NCBI GenBank assembly: GCA_016081115.2
Contig: CM071930.1
Span: 37,919,335 to 37,983,334 of the forward strand
DNA length: 64,000 nt
Source of the DNA: Rehmannia glutinosa
Lineage: Eukaryota > Streptophyta > Magnoliopsida > Lamiales > Orobanchaceae
Reading direction: 5' to 3'
Below, one piece after another: positions 1 to 10,460 of this stretch. The notes under the pieces are model-generated. The model was not told the origin of the DNA. It was given only the letters and a program-made list of their open reading frames with translations, and did no database searches. Positions within the stretch are counted from its first letter, which is position 1; every line of letters begins with the position of its first letter. The position numbers and the translations under genes are program-made.

Positions 1-1913
1 GAGGTGGCATATCATCCGAAGTATGAATAGAAGGATCCTCGAGTCCAAAGCGAGAAAAAGTATTATCGAGTAATATCCGAGGAAACGTAACGATGGCACA
101 AGAAGAGAGCCGGGCGCATAGACAAAGTCGTATTATCCACTAAGTTATCCACATGATCTTGCCCTTATCCGATGGGTTATGAGCGGACGATAAACCTGAC
201 GAGTTGGGAGCGACCACGTTGAGGAGTGGGTCGTCCCTGTGGCTCCCGCAAATTGACATTATTTCCTAATCGTCGGCAAGACGCAGGCGAATGTCACGTA
301 ATACCACAGGTTCCACAAAATAAAGGAAGTTTTTCATACCCGATAGAAACAAGCGAACAAAGTGACCCTTTCTTTCAACCATAATATGATCTCGAAGAGG
401 TTTAGTAAGGTCCACATCAACCAAAACGCGGACAAAATGTCCAAGAGAACCATCCAAAGACCGTTCATCAACTCGAATCGGGGTGCCAATGGCCTTGGCC
501 AATCCCATAATGTAACCGGGGTCCCGTGATTCGATACTCAACTCAAATATTCTCACCCAAACGGAAGGCGTCAAGTATTAACCTTGTAGGGGTTGAAATC
601 GGAACCCGGGAGATAAACGGATGGAACCAGGATTGAGAGACCAAGTAGCCCGCGCTGAGCACGGGAACGATCGAAGTGTTGTTAAATTTAACACGTAGTA
701 ACCTTTACCCAATGGTATCAACTTCCAATCATTTTTAACGCCCCATAATTGTAAAGCCGTTTATGAAGAGGCATAATTGGCCACGGTTTATTACCTTTTT
801 TGAGCATAACACGACCAATTAAAGCATATCGAAATTCAGCAAGTCGTTGTTGATAAACATTTTCATCCATAACCACGAGAATAATATTCACCTTTTTTAA
901 TGGGCTCGGGGATAGGATTATAGGGACCGAAAACAATTTTAGCAAAAGATGGAGGGTTACGGGCCATGCCGAGGAGATGCGATGTCGGAGGATTTACGAG
1001 AAACCATTTGCGCAAAAGTTGTTTCCACACGTGGGTATGAGTTTGGCTGAGAAGAGCCGAATGTTGCAAGTATGCGTGGACTTGTGGATGATCAGAGGAT
1101 AGAACGTCATGAACGCCATGTGTGGAAGAGTTTCCAGAGACCATATTGGCATGCAGATGATAATCTGTGACCTTGGACCCGTGATCGACTCGTTGTGTAG
1201 GACATTTAGGAGTGGAGGCCGGAGTTTGCTGCACATTGAGATAAACCGGTGAACGAGTCCCAACACATTAGTGATGTCGGACGAATAGAAATTTGTGGGC
1301 GATTCGGATGTAAGCAAGTACCAGGGGTTGAATGAGAGCAGTGGAAAATGAAAATGGAGAAAAAGAAGAAGTTGTGGCAGCATACGGATGCGTGTGGGCC
1401 CGGCCCGGCGATGAATAGTGATCTGCCGGAGCGGTGGCGTCACTATAATTGGATGGGCTAGATCCACTCGTTTCGACCTCCTGAGCAATATTTCCTTCTT
1501 CAATAAAGTCCAAATCGGCCGTTTTGGTGGTCAATCGGGCGTCCAAAGTCCGAAAATTGATTTTCGGATCCCCAATTTGGGTTTTTGATTCGTGGCACAA
1601 TTTGGTCGATTTGGGGTGGGATATGTGCGCCTTGGAGTGAATTAGAAGATGGTAGAGTCAATTTTGGGATTGGATACTTATTGGGGTCGGAATTAGAGAT
1701 TGATTGAAAGTTTGGGTTTTTTTTTTTTTTTTGGAAGAGCGTCGATTGTAGCCAGGAGACGAATCGGAAAGTCAAATTGATGACTGGGCATGAAAGCCCA
1801 TGAGGAGGCGAGCAAAACCTGGGGTGGCACGTCCATTTTGGTGGTCGGAGTTGGCGCCGGTGAAGGTTCGAAATTTTGCCTGAAAATATGCGCGAATCTC
1901 GGTTTTTGGCCAA
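1..1913 (-). pseudogene. LINE J ORF1 (DUF4283 RNA-binding/chaperone protein), broken
   Basis: ORF1 of plant L1s is a nucleic-acid-binding protein with a DUF4283 domain followed by a CCHC knuckle. In reading order, the pieces are: an N-terminal low-complexity part (1268-1913), a linker (863-1234), the DUF4283 start with VYQQRLAEFRYALIGRV (718-945), and its second half with VWVRIFEL and DGSLGHFVRVLVDVDL (266-574). A CX2CX4HX4C knuckle is readable around 280-325, but an in-frame TGA replaces its usual glycine. At least four frameshifts separate the pieces, so it cannot make a full protein. The C-terminal tail continues to base 1. Confidence 0.75.
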
Positions 1914-2130
1914 AATGGACGACGTTTCAGATCACTTGTTTCGGTCTTGGTGAGCGTGGTTGAAGTCGGTGAGGGGAATTACATTTTCAGGTATGAATCC
2001 GGCGTTGGAGTGGCCGGAAAATGGCTGGTCAACGGGCATTGTTCAAAGTCAACTATAGAGAGTTTGGATGGACATTTTGGAATCTCAAATAGTTTGTTAG
2101 AGAGGGCCTATTCTATTTCTGCCCAAAAAA
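1..2130 (-). mobile_element. LINE J, L1-type retrotransposon, 5' part
   Basis: The 5' portion of a minus-strand plant L1 LINE. Only ORF1 and probable 5' leader lie in the window; ORF2 would be beyond base 1. The right limit is set where the intergenic repeat of the neighbouring pararetrovirus begins (about 2133). I see no target-site duplication because one end is outside the window. It resembles LINEs C and E more than A, B, F and H in its ORF1 wording. Confidence 0.75.
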
Positions 2131-2132
2131 TC

Positions 2133-2395
2133 TGTTTAGCTCATTTAAAAGACTCAAGATTTATTTAATAAAGTTTGTTGGTATTCTTCAAAAACCTTCC
2201 TTTGTGATGACTCTTAAATGTGTATAATTCATTTATTAGGATTAGGGTTTTCTTATTTGTTTAGGTCATTTAAAAGGCTCAATGTTAATTAAATACAGTT
2301 ATATTAGTAATCATCAAAACTTGTGTTCTATCTTCAAGGTGCCAAACGGTACTTATGAAAAGATATAAGGGTCAAAAACATTTAACTTTTTAGCT
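2133..2395 (+). repeat. Left copy of pararetrovirus intergenic repeat
   Basis: About 260 bp directly upstream of the primer-binding site. It matches 15068-15290 closely: the stretch TTCCTTTGTGATGACTCT, the run ATTAGGATTAGGGTTTTC, and the core ATCATCAAAACTTGTGTT occur in the same order in both. The core is followed by a small inverted repeat (GTGCC...GGCAC, degraded in this copy). By position it corresponds to the leader and promoter region of a pararetrovirus genome. Confidence 0.75.
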
Positions 2396-2416
2396 TAGGC
2401 TGGTTTGCTACCCTAG

Positions 2417-2430
2417 TGGTATCAGAGCCA
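2417..2430 (+). promoter_or_regulatory. Primer-binding site for initiator tRNA-Met
   Basis: TGGTATCAGAGCCA is complementary to the 3' end of plant initiator tRNA-Met, the standard minus-strand primer of plant pararetroviruses and many LTR retrotransposons. It sits just after the left intergenic repeat and 87 bases before the first ORF. No LTR is found upstream, which favours a pararetrovirus over an LTR element. Confidence 0.8.
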
Positions 2431-2517
2431 CTTAGTAGTAGTTCTGAAGGTTGTTCTGAAGAAAACTCAAAGTTGCTTGGTCTGAATGAGCAAAGGATCT
2501 TAAAGATCCAGAGGTAA

Positions 2518-2769
2518 ATGTCCTCTACTTTTCCTTCTTGTGAAGTTTATATTGTTCCTTTTGTAGATTATAATTGGTTTAACGAAATAAACTATTTAAA
2601 AAATCTTAAATTAAAGATTGTAACTGCTAAGAGATATATTGCTTTTTATAAAAGACAGCTTGTTGAGAACGAACTTAATCCTAATTATAGAGAATTTTGT
2701 GAAAATTTTCTAATTGTTGCTAAAGATACCCTTAATTGTTATAAAAAAAACAAGTTAGTGTATTGTTAA
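2518..2769 (+). CDS. Small ORF downstream of the primer-binding site, unknown function
   Basis: An uninterrupted 83-codon ORF, rich in Lys, Asn and Tyr, with no recognised domain. It begins at ATG 2518 and ends at TAA 2769, ahead of the polyprotein start at 2922. Small ORFs in this position are usual in caulimovirids. It has stayed open while the rest of the element has decayed, but at 83 codons that could be chance. Confidence 0.45.
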   Translation: MSSTFPSCEVYIVPFVDYNWFNEINYLKNLKLKIVTAKRYIAFYKRQLVENELNPNYREFCENFLIVAKDTLNCYKKNKLVYC

Positions 2770-2921
2770 TATAAAAAAAAGGTTTTTTAGCTTTCTTGTT
2801 TAAGAATTGATCCGTTTGAACAATTTGTCGCGTAAGCATGGAGATTCTCTTTTGTTGCCTGGTTTAAGGTGTTTGTTTGAGAATTTGGCTATAAATCGTT
2901 GACCGTGAATAGGATCAAGTC

Positions 2922-3137
2922 ATGAATAGGTTAGCTAGAGCCTTATCTTATAGATTTAATAACAATATTAGTTATATTGGTGAATTAGAGATAGATAATA
3001 AAAATAAAGAAATTATTATTAATGAAAATCTAGAACAGAATCTTGATAATTGGAAAATGCCAGCTTATTCAGCCTCGAAAATATATAAAAGCTTTGGAAG
3101 TTTAATTAGGAAAACAGATTATATTATCCAGACTGTT
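2922..3137 (+). pseudogene. Pararetrovirus polyprotein, N-terminal end (cut by LINE A)
   Basis: About 72 codons from ATG 2922, ending where the poly(T) end of LINE A begins. The C-terminal residues around 3118-3137 lie in the target-site duplication, and the same reading frame resumes at 9930 on the far side of the LINE. The segment is therefore the start of the same polyprotein that carries the movement protein. No domain is recognised within the segment itself. Confidence 0.6.
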
Positions 3138-3151
3138 TTTTTGAATAAGTG

Positions 3152-3152
<1 letters not shown>

Positions 3153-3184
<32 letters not shown>
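3153..3184 (+). repeat. (TA)n microsatellite in the LINE A 3' end
   Basis: About 16 TA units just inside the poly(A) tail of LINE A. The other LINEs of this group have only 4-6 TA units in the same place (for example 29911-29918 and 52985-52992), so this copy has expanded after insertion. Confidence 0.95.
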
Positions 3185-3187
<3 letters not shown>

Positions 3188-3261
3188 GAAAAAGAGTATT
3201 CGATCACAGTGATCAGTAGTAAGAAAGAAAGCCTAGAAATAATGTCAATAACCAAACGAAA

Positions 3262-3360
3262 TGGTCACAAGCCGACCAGATGGCTGAATGGTTGGGGCCT
3301 CGTTAAAACCTTCCAAGGTAAAACCCACCCTTGTGAGAAAAACCGTTGGAAGGAAAAAGA
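3262..3360 (-). other. LINE A 3' UTR hairpins
   Basis: Read on the minus strand, 3262-3278 forms TGGTC-GGCTTGT-GACCA (5-bp stem, 7-base loop). Bases 3309-3353 form the longer CCTTCCAAGG-type stem, with one arm altered. The second small hairpin near 3201-3216 has lost two loop bases. The same structures occur intact in LINEs B, F and H. Confidence 0.65.
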
Positions 3361-3628
3361 GTACCCCCCAGGAAAATAGGCGCCTAAAATAGAAAAAGAA
3401 ACCTGAAGCGGTAGCGCACTAGGTAACAAACCTATAGTTGGATTGGCCATCATAATCATTAGTGAGGTAGTTAAGGAGCTCTGTGGGCGGGACGCCCCAC
3501 CACGTGCCGCACTCCATCTTCTTGCTCAGCAAGTCCGCGACCCGATTGCCTTCCCGAAAAATATGAGAGACAACAAGATCAATACCTCTGAGTAGATGCA
3601 GGGTTTGGCGCCAATGACTAAGATGGCG

Positions 3629-3996
3629 CTATGGGACCTCCATTGTTCTCTTCTCCAGTAGGTTCACCACATACATCGAATCCGATTCCAGCCATAGTTT
3701 CGTCGGACCTTTCGCAAAGGCATATTGAATTGCCCACATTGCAGCGACCAATTCAACTTCAAACGCATACCCTGAACCACAATGATGGACAAAGCATCCT
3801 TGAAAGAAACCTCTACAGTTCCGGAAGACCCCGGAAGCTGTGAGGTTGCCTGGCGCCCCTGAAGCACTGCCATCCGTGTTAACCTTGATCCAACCCAGGA
3901 GGGGTTTTTGCCACTGAACCTCCATAATCTTCGGAGCATGTCTAGGCCGTCCAGGAACTCATAGACCGCGCAAGATAAATAGGTCTTGTTGATCAT
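3629..3996 (-). pseudogene. LINE A RNase H domain (RVT_3)
   Basis: The C-terminal RNase H-like domain of ORF2, which degrades the RNA strand of the RNA/DNA hybrid. The first catalytic region VNTDGSASG, the glutamate segment (ELVAAMWAI) and the aspartate in WLESDSMYVVNLL are readable in 3629-3925. The final HxxREGNRVAD stretch lies out of frame at about 3535-3575. A frameshift separates it from the upstream zf-RVT frame. Confidence 0.75.
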
Positions 3997-5811
3997 TGTT
4001 CATGCATCCCCGATCCAAAGATGATGATTCCACAATGACTACGTGAAGTTGAATGATCGCCGCCTCCAGAGTCCATATTTTGTTGTGAAAAATCAGCTCG
4101 TTACGGATATGCCAAATAATCCAGATGCATGAAATAATCGCCACACGCCAAAGGAAAGTAACCTGGTCACTGAAATGAAAAGCCATCAATCGCACCAGTA
4201 GCTCGTTGAAACTATAGGTCTGAAGAGGGTGAACTTGGAAGATCCAATGCCATATATTTCCTGCAAAAGCACAAGAGACAAATAAGTGATCAATCGATTC
4301 TTCCGATGCCCTGCAAAGAACACAAACCGAAGGGCCAGTAAAACTTCCCCTAGCTCGAAGTGAATACTGGACAACCAATCGGTTGTGTATGGCCCTCCAT
4401 GCTACTACCGATCTCCGTTCCAGGATATGCTGCGACCAAATCCAAGGACCCCATTTAACTGCCGGGCGCTGGGGGCGTATATGATTATAAGCCGCCTTCG
4501 AGGTGACCGAACCATCATCCGAGTTCAACCAAACTCGAGTATCCCAGGACTCTGGCGCAATCGGGACACGCACAATGGCTCGGACCAGCTCCAAATAGGC
4601 CTCCACGAAAGGGAGGGTGAAGTGCCAGGACCCATCATAGAAATAATCAGAAATGCGCTGATGGAATAAGTACCTATAGTCCTCTGGGATTCCAATTCTG
4701 TCCGCTATAGAGTAACCCAACCAATTATCAATCCAGAATTTGGCACCTGGGATCCAACGAGCATCATCCAAGCAATCGGAAATGCAGGGTTTAATCCCTA
4801 TCCAAATTGAAGAAGAAATAAAAGATCGTCGAATCTCCCCATTCCTAGTAAAGTACCATTGTCTGAGGGTTCTGTATATCACTGAATCCGAGTTCAAAAC
4901 CCTCCAACCCAATTTCATCAAGAACGTCGTGTTGGCAGCCACAATAGATCGCACGCCTAGTCCCCCCTCTACTCTGGGCGTGCAGCATTTATTCCAACTG
5001 ACCACCACCTTCCCCTTAGAATTCACATCCCCCGTCCAAATAAAGTTGTGCATGGCTCTTTCCATTTGCTTGAGCAGCGTACCAAGCCATTTATAAACCA
5101 TCATGGTGTGCACAAAAGAACTGGTAATCACCGAGTTAACCAGGCAAACTCTACCAGCAAGGGAAAGAGACGAACCTTTCCATCTTCTGAATTTGAGAAT
5201 TATCTTGTCAAAGACGGGCTGTAAATCCGCAACCTTGGGAGCGCCATTAAAGATTGGAGCGCCTAAATACACAGTAGGTAACACCCCTGGATGGATCCCC
5301 AAAATTTGTTGCACCCTCCCACGGACAAAAGACGAGACCTTTGAACCAAAGTAAACCTTGGATTTTTGTGGATTAAACACTTGACCCGAGATATCCGCAT
5401 AATGAGTTAGAATCTGAAGCAAGACCCGGGCATTGGTAGAAGACGCCCCACACATGATAACAATATCCTCCGCATACAAGATGGATGATGGAAAGACGAT
5501 ACCTCTTGGCGCCGTGAAGGAAGATAACTGAGACTGATCCATCGCCGCAGCAATAAACCAACCCAGAACCTCCTCTGCAATACAAAACAATAACGAGATA
5601 AAGGATCCCCTTGTCTTACTCCTCTGAAACAGGGAAAATAACCTACCGGCGTCCCATTCAACATCATTGAAATCCTTGCCGACTGAAGAACCATCTCCAC
5701 CCAATGCACAAAAATCTCTAAGAAACCGAGGCGTCGCAAGACGTATAGTAAAAAATCCCACCTTAATGTGTCAAATGCCTTTCGGATATCGATTTTCAGG
5801 ATCATGTTCAA
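3959..5811 (-). pseudogene. LINE A ORF2: RT core, thumb and zf-RVT
   Basis: A 600-codon open stretch plus the overlapping frame 5407-5811. From the N-terminus: the RT motif KIDIRKAFDTLRWDF (in the 5407-5811 frame), GVRQGDPLS, then LYAEDIVIMCG where plant L1s have YADD, so one catalytic aspartate is replaced by glutamate. Next come the thumb (GWRVLNSDSVIYRTLRQWYF), the FWIDNWLGYSIADRIG connection and the zf-RVT zinc-binding block (CVLCRASEESIDHLFVSC). The length compares well with other plant L1s, but the shift near 5600-5760 splits the palm. Confidence 0.85.
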
Positions 5812-5823
5812 ATCCGTGTGACC

Positions 5824-6821
5824 CTATAAGACATTAAACCCTTCGGATACCATGGCAATACAATCATGTATCTGTCTGCCAGGGATAAAATCAAACTGCG
5901 TCGGTGACAAATAATCTGCAATAATCAAACCCAAACGCGTAGCCAGTATCTTCGTGATGATCTTGAAAAGGAAAGTGCTCATAACGAAAGTTTTCAATGA
6001 CATTAGCATCCTTTAGTCTTTGGGATGAGCGCCATGAAACTGGCATTCAATCCCAGAGGTAGTGACGAATTACTAAAGAAAAAGCGAACAGCTGCAGTCA
6101 CCTCAACAGAGATGACATCCCAGAAATGGCGATAAAAAATCCCATTGAACCCATCTGGCCCCGGAGAACTATCTGAATCCATATCAAACACCGCTTCTTG
6201 AACCTCTGAATCCGAGGGAATGGCTGTTAGAATGGCGTTATCCCGCACCCCAACCTATGGAGTAAGAACCTGGTTAACTAACGAGAAGTCCGAGGTGGAG
6301 CGGCTGGTGTCCACGAAGAGCTACTCGTAAAATGAAATGATATGATCCCCAAGGACCGTAGCATCATCTGTGAAACTGCCTGCCACCATAAGCCCCTGTA
6401 TCCCCGCGCGCCCCGTACAAATCTGGCTACGCCGATGAAAAAATGTTGTGTTATGATCCCCGTCTTTAAGCCAGGCAGTGCGGGCCTTTTGTTTAAGGAA
6501 TTTAGATTGTAACTGCAGCGTCTGTGCGAGCCTAAGCTGGGCGTCCAACTCACTGTCCCGGAATGCAGCTGTATAGCCCAATGTCTCGATGTCTAACTGA
6601 ATCTGCCGAAGTTGCTCCATCTGACTGTCCACCCTATGGTTTACATCCCCAAACACATCCCTGTTCCATTCTTTAATGACACGCAAAGGAGGGTTGGGCG
6701 TGTCACATGGAGAGACCCAAGAAGTAGTAACCAAATCCCTGAAAGAGTCGTGATGAACCCACATACGCTGAAAACGAAATGGAACCGGTCCCCTGCTAAC
6801 GGCCGAAGAACACGAAACCAA
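5824..6821 (-). pseudogene. LINE A ORF2: endonuclease-RT linker and RT N-terminus
   Basis: Three overlapping frames (6321-6821, 6003-6248, 5824-6009) carry the linker helix region (KEWNRDVFGDVNHRVDSQ, then LKQKARTAWLKDGDHNTTFF) and the start of the RT fingers (SSPGPDGFNGIFYRHFWD, then LIPKTK and FIPGRQIHDCIAMVSEGF). There are two frameshifts and no intact reading frame. Confidence 0.8.
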
Positions 6822-6856
6822 AATGGGGTGGTGATTGGATCCAACACGAGGAAGAA

Positions 6857-7827
6857 CTAGGCCCTTGACAGCCTGCCAAAAAGCAAAAAATGGACAAGTT
6901 GCAAGGGCTCAGTCCAGCTTAGCCTAAAGTAAAGATAGAGGCCTTCGGGGGGAGCACCAAGTAAATTAGCTCCCAGTAGTTGGCACCGCAAATAGGCCAA
7001 CATCCTCCATGAAGTCCCTGAAATCCTGACAAGATGCTTGGGAAAGAGTATCATTGCGCGAGCGCTCATGATGTCCCAACACCGCATTAAAATCACCAAC
7101 ATGTAATAGATCGGTAAGACCCAAATTCCTCAAATCCGGCCCAAAGCTCACGTCGTGCAATGTAATCACACAAACCATGAGTGAAACCAACGTGAAAAAT
7201 CAAAGCACCAAATTGAACTTGTAAAACAATATATTGGGTAGAAGAGCAGACTTGATTAAGAATTGAGATCGTGGAATCGTGAAATACCCAAATATCTGGT
7301 CGTCCATTATCACGAAAATTTTGTGCTGCAAAAGTCAAGCCCAAGCTATGCCAATAAGAGTCTGAAATAGCTGAAATGTCCACTTTAGGTTTGCAAATAG
7401 CCAAAATAGAAGGTTTATGCTTATGGCATAAAGCCTTAAGAACATTGCGAGAAGCAACGTTCCCAATCCCCCGGATGTTCCAGAAGATGCATTTCATTGA
7501 GACGGTGGGGGGTGGCGCCCGTGACGATCGCACGGTAAAAATAGGCGTGTGGTTCGTAGCGGAGTCTGACGAGTGAGGGTGTCCCATTTCATCTGCGTAT
7601 TCTGCCCATCTCTTGGTAGCTGCAAAGTTTATCTCATGTGGTTCTGAATTCTCCGGTTCGATGGTAACTTCCTGGACAGGGGGCGATGGTCCTGATGTGA
7701 CTTTCTGGAGAATGCTATCTTTGGTCAGATCCAAGGAACTATCCCGGAAAGCACGACTCAAAGCACGAATAGGTTTCCCCAAAGGATACTGAACCGTGAT
7801 TGGCATAATAGTAGAGGTTGTTCCCAC
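6857..7827 (-). pseudogene. LINE A ORF2: AP-type endonuclease
   Basis: The exonuclease-endonuclease-phosphatase domain that nicks target DNA for target-primed reverse transcription. Frame 7093-7827 runs from the ORF1 C-terminal tail straight into the endonuclease start (MKCIFWNIRGIGNVASRNVL). The usual CEP catalytic glutamate appears as ILAICKPKVD, so Glu is replaced by Lys. The second half (HVGDFNAVLGHHERSRND) is in 6966-7190, then out of frame again. This copy could not nick DNA. Confidence 0.8.
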
Positions 7828-7898
7828 GTTGGAAGTATTGGCCTTAGGAGATGATTCCCTAGCTGGATAATCATCTTGAAAATCTGCGGAAATTGATC

Positions 7899-9777
7899 CT
7901 ATGAATCGATTGAACCCAGAGCCTCGAAGGTGTTACCAAGATGTATGTCTGAAGAGCAAGTGACTATTTCGCGAGGCGGAGATCCTGCGTGCATAGCTAG
8001 TCCCGTAGTTCCCATTGAGTCATCTACGGCCTTGCCCTTGTCCTGCTGAACAGGATGATAAACCTTACGGACCCTGGAGCGGCCGCGTTGTGCTGAATTC
8101 TGTCGAGTATCTGGCGCCCGTGAACGTCCCTGGGCCGATGAAGCACGCCCTTCCGCAGCCATATTACCCTCATTGTTAAAACAACATGTAGCTGTTGAAT
8201 GTCCAATAACGCTACACCTCGAGCAAAACTCAGGGAGTTTTTCATAAGTGACAGAAACAAAAGAGCACTTGCCAGTGCGTTCAACCATAGTGTGTTCCTC
8301 CAATGGCTTGGAGAGATGAATATCCACCAGAACCCGAACAAAATGCCCCAAAGAACCATCCAAAGAACGTTGATCAATCTGTAATGGATTCCCAAGAGCA
8401 CTGGCAATCCCGATGATGTTATTGGGGTCCCAGTATGCCAGACTGAGTTCAAAAATGCGTACCCAAACGCTGGCCACAGAAGTTTGTACCTTGTAAGGGT
8501 TAAAGTCAGGCACCCATGGAGACAAACGGATAGTACCAGGGTTGAGCGTCCAATTAGTGCGTTGCTGAGCCCCAGAACGATCCTGCACATTAGTCAATTT
8601 GACACAAAAAAATCCATTTCCCAAGGGAATTAATTTCCAGTCATTCTTAATACCCCATAATTCAGATAGGCGTTTATGCAAAAGCATAGTCACCCATGGC
8701 TTGTTACATTTTCCTAAAATAACTCTTCCAATCAACGAGTAGGAAAATTTAGCGAGACGTTGCTGGTAAACATTATCATCAATGATAACAGAGTAGTAAT
8801 CACCTTTGCGAACCGGTTTTGGGATAGAATGAGTTTTACCAGAAACCACTGTGGAAAATAAAGTAGGATTACCTAGAATCTGAGACGTGGGATCCAGATG
8901 ATTGGTACCTGTAACCGAGGCTTTTGAAAAAATTGAATATATAGGATGGGGATTTCCAGAAACCACTTTCGCAAAAGAATTAACTTGATGACCAATATTA
9001 TAAGCCGGATGTTGAGGGTACGACGCACTGGGGTGGCCCATGGTGGCAGAGCATCCAGCAAGTTGAGGAGCATTCATGGATGGACATGCAAGAAGAATGC
9101 CCTGAGGATGGGAGACTGTAGCCCAGGGGTCACCACTCCCCTGAGACGGGACCACTCTAGAGGACAGAGTGGCTGTTGGCCCCTCATGTAGACTCCTAGA
9201 GGGGCCGGGCCCCCCATGGCCATTGGCAACCATGGGGGTAAAAGAAGCATCCCCCATAACCGCTGCATGGGGGGGACCACACCCCATTGGGCCGCTGCAC
9301 TTTTCTTCTCCAACAGACGCGGAGCATCGGAGGTCTACAAGTAAGCCTCATGTGGGATTAATTCGGCAAGAGAGATCGACGACGAAGGGAGGCCTACATG
9401 TTTGGAGGTTGGCACGAAAGTCGACGGGATGCCAAGTAAGCGAACGGAGCCGCGCGAACAGCGGAGATTCCACCATGAGAATTGTCGCCGCTGCAACCAT
9501 GCTTCAGTGCGTCGCCAGAGAACGCAACCCCATGGCCTGCGGAGTTGCCAACGGTTGACGAGGAAGAAGCTTGTTGTGGCTGAACTGAAGCCATGGAGTC
9601 CTTGTGTTGCGACATAGCCTGCCTGCTAGAGTTCATCGTTGCAAGTGGTTGCTCGCCGGAGTTGGGCGTGATGATGTTCAGACATCCCATGGAAGACGTC
9701 ATCGTGCGAGGCGGGTGAGTAGGGTGTGTTGGGGGTTCGAAGTTCAAAGTATATCCGAACCAGGGTGGCTCCACCAT
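7899..9777 (-). pseudogene. LINE A ORF1 (DUF4283 + CCHC knuckle)
   Basis: Two frames: 9394-9777 gives the variable, serine-rich N-terminus and 7899-9287 gives 462 codons with the conserved part. Within the latter, DUF4283 runs roughly from residue 130 to 300 (VYQQRLAKFSYSLIGRVIL; VWVRIFELSLAYWDP; DGSLGHFVRVLVDIHLSKPL). The CCHC knuckle CSRCSVIGHSTATC follows and fits CX2CX4HX4C. The tail is basic and serine-rich. The role is LINE RNA binding and chaperoning. One frameshift near 9290-9390 separates the N-terminus. Confidence 0.85.
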
Positions 9778-9828
9778 TGGAGCGAACGGAGAAGATGGCC
9801 GGATAGAGACAGCCGGCGATCGTGATTC

Positions 9829-9879
9829 AAGAGAGAGAAATATTCTAGAGAGAGAAATATTCTAGAGAGAGAAATATGT
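9829..9879 (+). repeat. 17-bp tandem repeat in the LINE A 5' leader
   Basis: Three consecutive units of AGAGAGAGAAATATTCT, the last ending ATATGTT. On the LINE strand this is a pyrimidine-rich CTCTCTCT leader, between the 5' end at about 9929 and the ORF1 region. Similar repeats are not seen in front of LINEs B or H. Confidence 0.9.
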
Positions 9880-9929
9880 TAGGGTTACAAAACGTTTTCT
9901 CTCGGGATCAACCAACACAAATACAATCA

Positions 9930-10460
9930 TATATTATCAAGACTGTTGAACAACCAATTCCTTTATCCGAAGAATATAGTTCATTTAAATTATTTTCTGA
10001 AAAGCTTATAGCGGTACACAAGGAGAAATATAAATTCCTTCATATTGGAATGATTCAAGTTGCATTAAAACCTGCAACAAGATTAGGTCTTAATACGTCA
10101 ACTATATTTGCTATAAGAGATAAAAAGCATAATAAATTCCTTGATTCATTATTAGGAATAGTTGAATCAATTCTTTGTGACGGTCCAATTTATTTTTTAT
10201 GTTTTCCAAATTTTACAGTCTCTTTAAATCACCCTCATTTAAAACATGCTATTTGTTTAGACATTAAATCAAATGGGTTTAATATGAAACTTGGAGCTCA
10301 AAATGTTATTCTCATATTTCGCATACGTTATAAAGTTATGAATACAACAATGCCTGATATGAGAAATATATCTATTAAAAATATTAATTCAACAACTATG
10401 TTTATAACTAATATTGCTAAAAGCAATGTTGCAATTCCCAAATTAATTACGTGGGATTAG
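9930..10460 (+). pseudogene. Pararetrovirus movement protein (30K superfamily type)
   Basis: Open from 9876 to TAG 10460, although the codons before 9930 belong to LINE A. The readable part matches the movement protein of caulimovirids: a central block around FLHIGMIQVALKPATRLGLN, the segment DSLLGIVESILCDGPIYFLC, and a C-terminal FITNIAKSNVAIP-like end. Such proteins enlarge plasmodesmata for cell-to-cell spread. The frame is continuous with 2922-3137 across LINE A. It ends in a premature stop before the capsid region. Confidence 0.8.

Larger units (their letters stand above)
3136..9929 (-). mobile_element. LINE A, near full-length L1-type LINE with RNase H
   Basis: A 6.8 kb minus-strand LINE inserted into the pararetrovirus. 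The poly(A) tail appears as TTTTTTT at 3136-3142. The target-site duplication is TATATTATCcAGACTGTT at 3120-3137 and TATATTATCaAGACTGTT at 9930-9947 (one mismatch in 18), so the 5' end is at about 9929. The order is 5' leader with 17-bp repeats, ORF1 (DUF4283, CCHC), then ORF2 (endonuclease, RT, zf-RVT, RNase H) and a 3' UTR with hairpins. Many frameshifts and a YAED in place of YADD make it inactive. Confidence 0.88.

Noticed and set aside
1947..2168. 73-codon plus-strand ORF
   Set aside because: Antisense to the LINE J ORF1 leader and running into the pararetrovirus repeat; no domain and no supporting context.
9876..9929. Start of the movement protein at ATG 9876
   Set aside because: The LINE A target duplication puts the element boundary at about 9929, so these 18 codons are LINE leader read by chance in frame.
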